A DNA stretch of 64,000 bases from Streptomyces sp. GESEQ-35. Lineage in GTDB: Bacteria; Actinomycetota; Actinomycetes; Streptomycetales; Streptomycetaceae. The stretch spans positions 124,001 to 188,000 of the forward strand of contig NZ_JAFFSX010000006.1 in NCBI RefSeq assembly GCF_017948485.1, read 5' to 3'. A program made the translations under genes and the position numbers. The notes under the pieces were generated by a model. It made no database searches. It was not told where the DNA came from and saw only the letters and a program-made list of their open reading frames with translations. Positions within the stretch are counted from its first letter, which is position 1. Each line of letters starts with the position of its first letter. This document shows, one piece after another, positions 57,242 to 64,000 of the stretch.

Positions 57242-57778
57242 ATGGCGGCACCCAGCAATCACTACCTCGGCAAGTTCCGCGGCCGGGTCGTCAGCAACGA
57301 CGACCCGCTGCGCATCGGCCGGATCACCGTCGAGGTCCCGGACGTCCTCGGAGACGAGCCGTCCACCTGGGCGCTGCCCTGTCTGCCGTTCACCGGACCC
57401 GAGGCGGGCCAGTTCGTGGTGCCGCCGCCGGGCACGGGTGTGTGGGTGGAGTTCGAGCAGGGCGATCCCAGCTTCCCGGTGTGGACGGGGTGCTGGTACG
57501 GCGCCGCCGAGGAACTGCCGCCCGACGCCCGCCGCGAGCTCCAGGCGAACTCGCCGAACAAGCCGGTCGTCGTACAGACACCGCAGGCGCACAAGCTCGT
57601 CATGAACGACACGCCCGGCGCGGAGCAGGGGATCCTCCTCCAGGCCCAGGGCGGCGCGTACATCCGCATCACCAAGGAAGCCGTGGTCATCGCGACCGGC
57701 GCGGGCGCCGAGGTCATCCTGCGCGGCCGTGAAGTGACCATCAACGAGGGCCAGTTGACCGTGCTCTCGAAGCGATAG
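57242..57778 (+). CDS. Spike protein with OB-fold (gp5/baseplate assembly protein V-like)
   Basis: Protein of 178 residues. The N-terminal OB domain has FRGRVVSNDDPLRIGRITVEVPDV, then PPPGTGVWVEFEQGDPSFPVWTGCWYG, the hallmark of gp5/VgrG-type spikes. The C-terminal region (about 118-178) has repeating strand patterns (ILLQAQGGAYIRITKEAVVIATGAGAEVILRGREVTI), forming the triangular beta-helix needle. ATG 57242 follows a 26-base gap. It carries the PAAR-like tip encoded next. Confidence 0.92.
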   Translation: MAAPSNHYLGKFRGRVVSNDDPLRIGRITVEVPDVLGDEPSTWALPCLPFTGPEAGQFVVPPPGTGVWVEFEQGDPSFPVWTGCWYGAAEELPPDARRELQANSPNKPVVVQTPQAHKLVMNDTPGAEQGILLQAQGGAYIRITKEAVVIATGAGAEVILRGREVTINEGQLTVLSKR

Positions 57779-57797
57779 AAGACGGGGGACGAGAGAA

Positions 57798-58133
57798 GTG
57801 TCCGGGAGTTTGCTCGACGCGGGCGCCGTGATCGGCTGTCCGCACGGCGGCCGTGCCACCGCCGCCACCACATCCTCCGGCGGCGTGAGCGTCGGTGGCG
57901 CCGCCGTCGCCACGGCCGACCACTCCTATGTGGTCGCCGGCTGCCCGCACACCGTCGACGGTGTGCCCTCACCGTGCGTCTCGGTCCGCTGGACCGCCGA
58001 CAGCAACGGCATCACGGTCGACGGCGCGCCCGTGCTGCTCGACACCTCCGCGGCCCAGTGCCTCACGGCGGCCTTCGTCCCGCAGGGACCGCCCGTCGTC
58101 CAGGCCGCGCAGCGAAAGGTCACCGTCCGATGA
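57798..58133 (+). CDS. PAAR-like spike tip protein
   Basis: Protein of 111 residues with two CPHG/CPHT-type turns (IGCPHGGRATAAT and VAGCPHTVDG) plus further Cys residues (PSPCVSVRW, AAQCLTAAF), in the layout of PAAR-like tips that sharpen the trimeric spike and bind one metal ion. The GTG 57798 start lies 19 bases after the spike gene. Its stop overlaps the gp25 gene by 4 bases. Confidence 0.85.
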   Translation: MSGSLLDAGAVIGCPHGGRATAATTSSGGVSVGGAAVATADHSYVVAGCPHTVDGVPSPCVSVRWTADSNGITVDGAPVLLDTSAAQCLTAAFVPQGPPVVQAAQRKVTVR

Positions 58134-58516
58134 GCCCACGCACCCGCACCCGTAGCGACATCGCGTTCCCGTTCCGGGCCGACCGGCGGGGTCGTACCGC
58201 GCACGCCCGCCACGGCGAGCACGTCCACGACCTGATCGAGCAGCTGCTGTTCACCAGCCCCGGCGAGCGCGTCATGCGACCCGACTTCGGCTGCGGACTC
58301 CTCGACCTGGTCTTCGCCCCGAACAGCCCCGAGCTGATCAGCACCCTCGAACTCTCCGTCCAGGCCTCCCTCCAGCGCTGGCTCGGCGACCTCATCGACG
58401 TGGAGGCCCTCGACGTGGTCAGCGAGGACCACGTCGTCCGCGTGTATCTGTCGTACGCCCTCCGCTCCGACGGCACCCGGCGCGACGACGTCTTCGAAGG
58501 GAGGGCCGCCGTATGA
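58130..58516 (+). CDS. Baseplate wedge protein, GPW/gp25 family
   Basis: Protein of 128 residues with the gp25 motif: IAFPFRADRRGRTAHARHGEHVHDLIEQLLFTSPGERVMRPDFGCGLLDLVFAPNSPEL. The EPPR-like motif of T4 gp25 is present in altered form as RVMRPDFG. gp25 nucleates sheath polymerisation and joins the wedge to the sheath. ATG 58130 overlaps the preceding stop and its own stop overlaps the next start, giving strict coupling. Confidence 0.94.
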   Translation: MSPRTRTRSDIAFPFRADRRGRTAHARHGEHVHDLIEQLLFTSPGERVMRPDFGCGLLDLVFAPNSPELISTLELSVQASLQRWLGDLIDVEALDVVSEDHVVRVYLSYALRSDGTRRDDVFEGRAAV

Positions 58517-61500
58517 CGAGCACGACCGCACCCAGGCGGGCCAAGGTGAGAGCCGCCCAGCTGGGCGGAGTCGACGCCGTCGAGGTCAGCGACGACGGAC
58601 TGCTGCTCACCGTCACCTTCCTCGGCAAGGCCCCGCACGGCCTCTGCCCGGAGAACGTCCGCATCGACGGCGGCCGCCGCATCACCGGCATCACCGCCGT
58701 CGACGTCAGCGTCGAACGCGAGGAGGACCCGGAGCTCGACGACCGGCTCTACGTCACCCTCGACCGGGCCGGCGACACCTCCCGCTACCGGCTCTCCCTC
58801 GTGGAGGCCGACCCCTACGGCCGGCCCGGCACCGAGCCGTACCGCGGCTTCGACCAGCGCTACCACAGCGCCTCCTTCTCCTTCCGGCCCGACTGCCCGA
58901 CTCCCTTCGACTGCAAGGAAGACGGCGACGAGACCCCGGACTTCCCGGACGCGCCCGTCGTCGACTACACGGCCCGCGACTACGACACCATCCGCAAGCT
59001 GCTCCTCGACCGGCTCGCGCTCACCACGCCCGACTGGGTCGAGCGCAACCCCGCCGACCTCGGCATGACCCTCGTCGAGCTGCTCGCGTACACCGGCGAC
59101 CAGATCAGCTACCAGCAGGACGCCGTGGCCACCGAGGCCTACCTCGACACCGCACGCCGCCGGGTCTCCGTACGACGGCACGTCCGCCTCATCGACTACG
59201 CGATGCACGACGGCTGCACGGCCCGCGCGTACGTCGCCGTGGAGACCGCGGGCGACCACACGCTCACCCCGGGCACCTACCGCTTCGCCTCCGTCGACGT
59301 CCGCACCCTCGACCCGCACGACCGTCCCGAACCCGGCACGGTCATCGGCGAAGCGGACCTCGGCGACCTCGACGAGCGCGGCTCGGTGGAGGTCTTCGAA
59401 CCGGTCGTCACCGCTGACCCGCTGGAGCTGCGGGTCGCGCACAACGCGATCCGCCTGTGGAGCTGGGGCGGTGAGGTGTGCACCCTGCCCAAGGGCGCCA
59501 CGTCCGCCACGCTGAGGGACGAGTGGCAGGACCCGGAGACCTGCCGTGACCGCCAACTCGACCTCGAACCCGGTGACTTGCTCGTGCTGGAGGAAGTGAA
59601 GGGCCCGCGCACCGGCACCCCCGGCGACGCCGACCCCGCCCACCGCCAGGCCGTACGCCTGACCTCCGTCACCCCGGGCATCGACCGCATCGAGGACCAG
59701 CCGGTCCTGGAGGTCACCTGGGCCGCCGAGGACGCCCTCCGCTTCCCGCTCTGCCTCACCACGCGCGGCGGCCGCGACTGCCTGCCCGTCGAGGACGTGA
59801 GCCTGGCCCGCGGCAACGTCGTCCTCGTCGATCACGGGCGCTCCCAGGCGGGACTCCCCGAGACGGTCACCGTGCCGCAGGAACCCGCCGTGGTCGCGCC
59901 CTGCGACCCGCCGGATTTCGGCTGCTACGACCGCGCCGAGGGCAACGCGCCCGCGCGGCTCATCAACTCCCTCACGGACAAGGCGGAGTGCGGAGAAGCA
60001 CTCACCCCCGACGACGTCCGCGAGCTGTTCGAGGTGGTCGGTGAGCCCGCGACCGTACGCGCCGGGCTGGGCCTGGAGCGGGCCGGGCAGCGGCACGAGC
60101 GCGTCGTCCCCGGCACCGCGTACGCCCAGGCCGGTGCCCTGCGCACGCTGCTCGCCCAGACCGTCTACCCGGGGATCCGGCCCCGCTTCCGGCCCGTCCT
60201 CGGCCGCACGCCCGTCACGCAGGCCGTCCCCTTCCCCGATCCGCGGACCGTGTCCGCCGGCCAGGCCGAGCGGATCGCCGCCATCCCCGCACGGGTACGG
60301 CAACGGCTCGTCGAGCTGTGGCGCAGCGCCCGGGACCGGGACGGACTCGGCGACGAGGAGATCGCCGAGCTCGCCGTCGTCTTCGGCCTGAAGATCCTGG
60401 AGCGCCTCGAACTCCGCCTGCACCCGGTGCGGGCCCTGCGGGAACTCCTGCACCGGAGCGACCAGTTGCTCGACGCCAAGCTGCGGCGGGTCGAGATCCT
60501 CACCGCGCGGGCCCGCGCGGGCACCGTCCTCGACGGCCATATCGCGTGGGAGATCGCGCACAGCTGGGGCCCGTCGTACGCGGCCGGACTCCACCCCGAC
60601 GAGCCGGTGCTCCGCGGCTCCGCGACCGGCGGGCTCGCGCAGGATCCGCGCCGCGCGCTGCCCGCCGTACGAGCCCACGAAGACGGTGACGCCGTGTGGG
60701 AGCCGCGCCGCGACCTGCTTGACAGCGCCTCCCGCGACCGGCACTTCGTCGGCGAACTCCAGGACGACGGCCGCATCGCGCTGCGCTTCGGCGACGGACG
60801 GCACGGGGCGAAGCCGACGCCCGGTTCGCGCCTCGCTCTCCGCTACCGGCTCGGCGGCGGCATCGCGGGCAACGTCGGCGCGGAGGCCATCAACCACCTG
60901 GTAATTCAGGACGACTGCGACCCGCCACCGGCCGCCGTCGTCCGTAACCCGCTGCCCGCAGGCGGCGGCACGGAGCCCGAAGACGTCGAGCAGGTACGCC
61001 AGTTGGCCCCGCTCGACCTGCGCCGCACCCGGCTGCGCGCGGTCACCGCCGAGGACTACGCGGCCCTCGCCTCCGCCGTGCCCGGCGTACAGCGTGCCGC
61101 CGCCGAGATCCGCTGGACCGGCAGCGTCCAGGAGGCCCACATCGCGATCGACGCGTACGGCACCGGTGCCCCGTCGGCGGAGCTGCTCGCCTCTGTCGAG
61201 CAGGCCCTTGAGGCGTACCGGCGTATCGGCCACGACCTGGTCGTCGGCCCGGCCCGCCCGGTCCCGCTCGACATCGCGCTGACCGTGTGTGCCAAGCCCG
61301 GTCACCAGCACGGACAGATCCTGGCCGAGCTGTACCGGGTGCTGGGCAGCGGCCGCAACGGCTTCTTCCACCCCGACGCGCTCAGCTTCGGGGAACCCGT
61401 CCGGCTCAGCCGTCTGGTCGCCGTGGCGGCCGCGGTGCCGGGCGTGGAGAGCGTCCGAGTCACCCGGCTGCGGCGGCTGTTCGAACAGGACCGAGGAGAG

Positions 61501-61611
61501 AGGGAGGACGGCGTGCTGCGGCTCGGCCCGCTGGAGATCGCCATCTGCGACAACGACCCGGACCGGCCGGAGAACGGCCTGCTGGCGATATCCCTGGGAG
61601 GTGCCCGATGA
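58513..61611 (+). CDS. Baseplate assembly protein (gp6/BaseplateJ type)
   Basis: Wedge protein of 1,032 residues, of the putative baseplate assembly family found in eCIS. The N-terminal part has DFPDAPVVDYTARDYDTIRKLLLDRLALTTPDWVERNPADLGMTLVELLAYTGDQISYQQDAVATEAYLDTARRRVSVRRHVRLIDYAM, the recurring wedge motif. The C-terminal BaseplateJ-like core has DLRRTRLRAVTAEDYAALASAVPGVQRAAAEIRWTG and LVAVAAAVPGVESVRVTRL. It forms the peripheral ring that holds the baseplate together. It is larger than phage gp6 because of an inserted beta domain (about 260-560). Confidence 0.93.
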   Translation: MTSTTAPRRAKVRAAQLGGVDAVEVSDDGLLLTVTFLGKAPHGLCPENVRIDGGRRITGITAVDVSVEREEDPELDDRLYVTLDRAGDTSRYRLSLVEADPYGRPGTEPYRGFDQRYHSASFSFRPDCPTPFDCKEDGDETPDFPDAPVVDYTARDYDTIRKLLLDRLALTTPDWVERNPADLGMTLVELLAYTGDQISYQQDAVATEAYLDTARRRVSVRRHVRLIDYAMHDGCTARAYVAVETAGDHTLTPGTYRFASVDVRTLDPHDRPEPGTVIGEADLGDLDERGSVEVFEPVVTADPLELRVAHNAIRLWSWGGEVCTLPKGATSATLRDEWQDPETCRDRQLDLEPGDLLVLEEVKGPRTGTPGDADPAHRQAVRLTSVTPGIDRIEDQPVLEVTWAAEDALRFPLCLTTRGGRDCLPVEDVSLARGNVVLVDHGRSQAGLPETVTVPQEPAVVAPCDPPDFGCYDRAEGNAPARLINSLTDKAECGEALTPDDVRELFEVVGEPATVRAGLGLERAGQRHERVVPGTAYAQAGALRTLLAQTVYPGIRPRFRPVLGRTPVTQAVPFPDPRTVSAGQAERIAAIPARVRQRLVELWRSARDRDGLGDEEIAELAVVFGLKILERLELRLHPVRALRELLHRSDQLLDAKLRRVEILTARARAGTVLDGHIAWEIAHSWGPSYAAGLHPDEPVLRGSATGGLAQDPRRALPAVRAHEDGDAVWEPRRDLLDSASRDRHFVGELQDDGRIALRFGDGRHGAKPTPGSRLALRYRLGGGIAGNVGAEAINHLVIQDDCDPPPAAVVRNPLPAGGGTEPEDVEQVRQLAPLDLRRTRLRAVTAEDYAALASAVPGVQRAAAEIRWTGSVQEAHIAIDAYGTGAPSAELLASVEQALEAYRRIGHDLVVGPARPVPLDIALTVCAKPGHQHGQILAELYRVLGSGRNGFFHPDALSFGEPVRLSRLVAVAAAVPGVESVRVTRLRRLFEQDRGEREDGVLRLGPLEIAICDNDPDRPENGLLAISLGGAR

Positions 61612-64000
61612 GCCAGGCGTGCTCCTGCGGCGGAGCGTGCGGCGGCCATGACGAGCGCCTCGCGCCCGCCCCGCTCCACAACCCTCCCGGCCGCACCGCG
61701 CTCGACTACCGCGTCGGCGAGTACGGCTCCTTCCTGGCCGCCCTGCTCGACCGGCTCGCCTCGCCCGCGTACCCGGCACTCAACGGTCTGACGGTCCGTA
61801 CCCCCGACGACCCGGCGATCGGCCTGCTCGACGCCACCGCCGTCCTGGGCGACCTGCTCACCTTCCACTCCGAGCGGATCGCCGACGAGGCGTACCTCCG
61901 CACCGCGAACGAGCACCGCTCGCTGGTGCTGCTCGGGCGGCTCGTCGGCCACCGGCCCCGCCCCGGCGTCGCGGCCACGACCCACGTCGCCTACACCCTT
62001 GAACGCGACCCGCGCGCCGAGACCCTGCCGGTGATCGTCCCGCGCGGAGCACGCAGCCACAGCGTGCCGGCGTCCGCCGACGAGCAGTCCCAGACGTTTG
62101 AGACCAGCCGTGATCTGACGGCCCGTTGGGACTGGAACGAGCTGAAGGTACGGCGCCGCCGCCCCTCCCTCGTCACCCCCGAGGACCTGGAACGTCGCTC
62201 CGAGCTGTTCGTCGAGGGCACGGCGAACTCCCTCCAGACCGGTGACCAGCTGCTCTTCGTCTTCGGTGAACAGGCGGGCGGCGCGCGGAAGTTGCTGCCG
62301 GTCGCCAAGACGCGGGTCGACCGGGATGACGAGATCACCGCGATCTCTCTGCCCAAGTCGGCGCCGCCGACGCTGAAGGAGCTCGTCGATGAGGTACGGC
62401 GCTGGACGGCTGCGCCTGCGACACCCGGCGAACCCGGCGACGAGCCGCCCACGCCCGAGGTGCCCAACCCGCGTCCGGTCAGCCGGCTGATCGAGGACTT
62501 CGAGGATCAGGTTCTTGCGCCGCTGCGGACCGATCTGGACGCGGTGAAGACGCCGGAACAGCTCGCGGCGCGGCTTGTGGAGCCGGTGGCGAGGCTTGGC
62601 GAGGCGCAGGTCTTGGCTACGCCGTATGAAGATGTGGCGGAGTGGTTTGCTCAGCTGGAGGCGGTGCTTGCGGAATTGGCCGAGCGTGCCTTGGAGTTGG
62701 CGCCTGCGCAGACGGTTGAGTCGGTGGGTTCGGCGGCTGCGGCGCCGTCGGGGCTGGTCGCGCAGTTCCCCGCGCCCCTGAAGGGCGATCCCCGGACCGC
62801 TGCTTTTCAGGCCCTGGCCGCTGTACTGCCCGCCCTGAGTTCTGTCACCCCCGCCGCAACCGGCACCCCGCGCCAGGCCACCGACCCTGCCCGGCTCCTC
62901 GCCGCCCTCAACCCCGGCCTCACCGGCCTCTATCCGGCCTGGCGAAAGGCGGCCGCCGCTCCCACCACCCCCCAGCTCCTCCGCGACCTCCTCGCCATGC
63001 GCGTCACCGCCGCGCCCTTCGGCGCCACGGCCCCGCTCAAGCCGGTCCAGGACTTCCGGGGCCGGGTCATCCGCACGGCGGACTGGCCGCTCACCGGCGC
63101 GGCTCTGACCAGCATGCGCGTCGTGTACGACACGGCGGGCAAGGTTCCGGTCAGGGCCGAGTTCCAGCACGTCGAGGGCAGTAGCTCCGACCAGCGCGCC
63201 GAGAACCTGCCCGTCCCGCAGTTCGTCACCTTCGCGCTGGGCCCGGGCCAGGTCGAGCTGTCCGTCCGCGCCGGCCAGGACCGCGACCTGAACTGGCTCA
63301 ACCGTCGTCCCGCCGACTCCCAGGAGCCCGGCGTCACAGTCCGTCTGCACTCGGGGCTGCCCGAGCGCACCTTGTTCGTGTCGCGGCCCGACGACGACGG
63401 CCTGGTCCATGTGGGCATCCACAACGGCACGGCCCAGGAGGTCGCCCTGCGGCCGGGCGCGAGCGAGCAGTTCACGCACGGCGAGTACGAGGTCAGCGCC
63501 CGCTACACCATGGGCACCGCTGAGCCCAACGTCGAGGTGGTCATCGCCAGCAAGCCGCAGCCCGTCAACCGCAGCGTGCTGCAACTCGACACCGTGCACA
63601 CGGGCATCACCGTCGGCAGCTGGGTCGCCGTCCAGCGCCCCGCAAAGGGCACCCAGGACGGCATCCCCGGAGACGCCAAGCTCGCCTTCGTCACCACGCA
63701 GGTGGTCGCCGCGCGCACGGCCGCGTACACGAACTACGGCATCACCGGCCGCGGCACCGAACTCACCCTCGCCGACCCCTGGCTGGACGAGTTCGACGTG
63801 CTGCTCTCGCACATCCGCGACACCACCGTGCACGCGGCGGGCGAGCCCCTGCGGCCGGCGGACGAGCCCCTTGCCGAGGACGTGTACGGCAACGAGATCG
63901 AACTCGCCGAGCTGTACGACGGGTTGAGGCCCGGCCGCACACTGATCGTCAGCGGCGAGCGCACCGACATCCCGGGCGTGGCCGGCCTCGCCGCCACCGA
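61608..64000 (+). CDS. Second baseplate wedge-type protein (partial), with an in-frame repeat R1
   Basis: The reading frame from ATG 61608 is open to the window end, at least 797 residues. It opens with a Cys/Gly/His-rich segment CSCGGACGGH, unlike other wedge proteins and a possible metal site. Then it has the wedge motif (TALDYRVGEYGSFLAALLDRLA... LTFHSERIADEAYLRTANEHRSLVLLGRLVGHRPRPGVAA) and later beta-rich domains. Between residues about 382 and 394 dispersed repeat R1 (62752-62787) is translated in frame (SGLVAQFPAPLKG). ATG overlaps the previous stop by 4 bases. The C-terminal end is outside the window. Confidence 0.88.
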   Translation, partial: MSQACSCGGACGGHDERLAPAPLHNPPGRTALDYRVGEYGSFLAALLDRLASPAYPALNGLTVRTPDDPAIGLLDATAVLGDLLTFHSERIADEAYLRTANEHRSLVLLGRLVGHRPRPGVAATTHVAYTLERDPRAETLPVIVPRGARSHSVPASADEQSQTFETSRDLTARWDWNELKVRRRRPSLVTPEDLERRSELFVEGTANSLQTGDQLLFVFGEQAGGARKLLPVAKTRVDRDDEITAISLPKSAPPTLKELVDEVRRWTAAPATPGEPGDEPPTPEVPNPRPVSRLIEDFEDQVLAPLRTDLDAVKTPEQLAARLVEPVARLGEAQVLATPYEDVAEWFAQLEAVLAELAERALELAPAQTVESVGSAAAAPSGLVAQFPAPLKGDPRTAAFQALAAVLPALSSVTPAATGTPRQATDPARLLAALNPGLTGLYPAWRKAAAAPTTPQLLRDLLAMRVTAAPFGATAPLKPVQDFRGRVIRTADWPLTGAALTSMRVVYDTAGKVPVRAEFQHVEGSSSDQRAENLPVPQFVTFALGPGQVELSVRAGQDRDLNWLNRRPADSQEPGVTVRLHSGLPERTLFVSRPDDDGLVHVGIHNGTAQEVALRPGASEQFTHGEYEVSARYTMGTAEPNVEVVIASKPQPVNRSVLQLDTVHTGITVGSWVAVQRPAKGTQDGIPGDAKLAFVTTQVVAARTAAYTNYGITGRGTELTLADPWLDEFDVLLSHIRDTTVHAAGEPLRPADEPLAEDVYGNEIELAELYDGLRPGRTLIVSGERTDIPGVAGLAAT
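62752..62787 (-). repeat. Dispersed repeat R1, copy F, inside the second wedge gene
   Basis: Inverted-orientation copy, core CGCAGTTCCCCGCGCCCC preserved but the hairpin arm altered (CTGAAGGGCG). It is read through in frame and codes for GLVAQFPAPLKG. The flanking coding sequence has unusual codons such as GGT, GTT and GCT for about 200 bases before it. Confidence 0.85.

Noticed and set aside
58120..61779. Open reading frame of 1,219 residues on the minus strand
   Set aside because: Antisense to the gp6-type wedge gene, with no recognisable domain.
8051..62787. CRISPR array based on repeated 40-base units
   Set aside because: The copies are dispersed, in both orientations and kilobases apart, without regular spacers.
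40711..64000. Prophage or R-type pyocin-like remnant
   Set aside because: No capsid, portal, terminase, lysis or integrase genes, whereas the AAA+ ATPase, DUF4255 cap and eCIS-core protein are specific to the injection-system class.
40711..64000. Type VI secretion system
   Set aside because: There is no TssJLM membrane complex, ClpV or TssB/C split sheath; the sheath is a single-gene phage-type protein.

Overview
The window is high-GC actinobacterial chromosome, almost certainly Streptomyces. The genes are densely packed with strong third-position G/C bias, GTG starts and 4-bp stop/start overlaps are common, and typical Streptomyces families are present: a SoxR of the actinobacterial type, an F420-dependent LLM oxidoreductase, a class F sortase, a NamZ-type DUF1343 protein and many TetR regulators. 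No rRNA, tRNA, CRISPR array, insertion sequence or integrase was seen.

Positions 1-40,340 are chromosomal housekeeping and catabolic islands. They hold the end of a membrane protein with a class F sortase; an orphan sugar-type ABC ATPase; and an aldehyde dehydrogenase / alcohol dehydrogenase / MHS transporter operon. Next come EamA and ArsR genes, a TetR with a divergent acyl-CoA dehydrogenase, a TetR with a MaoC dehydratase, soxR, an LLM oxidoreductase and a BKACE enzyme. A secreted penicillin acylase-family enzyme, a lipase-like hydrolase and a Tat-exported DUF1343 protein follow. An acyl-CoA module has two converging operons: SDR, acyl-CoA ligase and TetR facing APH-type kinase and acyl-CoA dehydrogenase. 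The rest includes small membrane proteins, transporters, a molybdopterin oxidoreductase with its cytochrome b, and a gluconate uptake/phosphorylation locus (gntP, gntK, GntR) beside a broken idonate dehydrogenase remnant. Three pairs of matching palindromes suggest which TetR protein controls which catabolic operon.

Positions 40,711-64,000 form one long operon for an extracellular-type contractile injection system (eCIS). The order is sheath, tube, baseplate-chaperone-like protein with two zinc knuckles, disordered protein, DUF4255 cap, AAA+ ATPase, small unknown protein, a 2,180-residue eCIS-core (DUF4157) protein, a HEAT-like small protein, CIS tube-adaptor, LysM protein, gp27-like hub, gp5-like spike, PAAR-like tip, gp25 wedge and two gp6/J-type baseplate proteins, the second cut by the window end. 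There is no capsid, terminase, integrase or T6SS membrane complex, so it is neither a prophage nor a T6SS. Particles of this general class are known in Streptomyces.

Two features stand out here. First, the giant DUF4157 protein ends in an unrecognised, lower-GC C-terminal module followed immediately by a small low-GC gene, arranged like an exchangeable toxin and its immunity protein. Second, a genome-dispersed hairpin repeat (six copies in 64 kb, four of them intergenic) has landed in frame inside two structural CIS genes, adding extra peptide segments to them.
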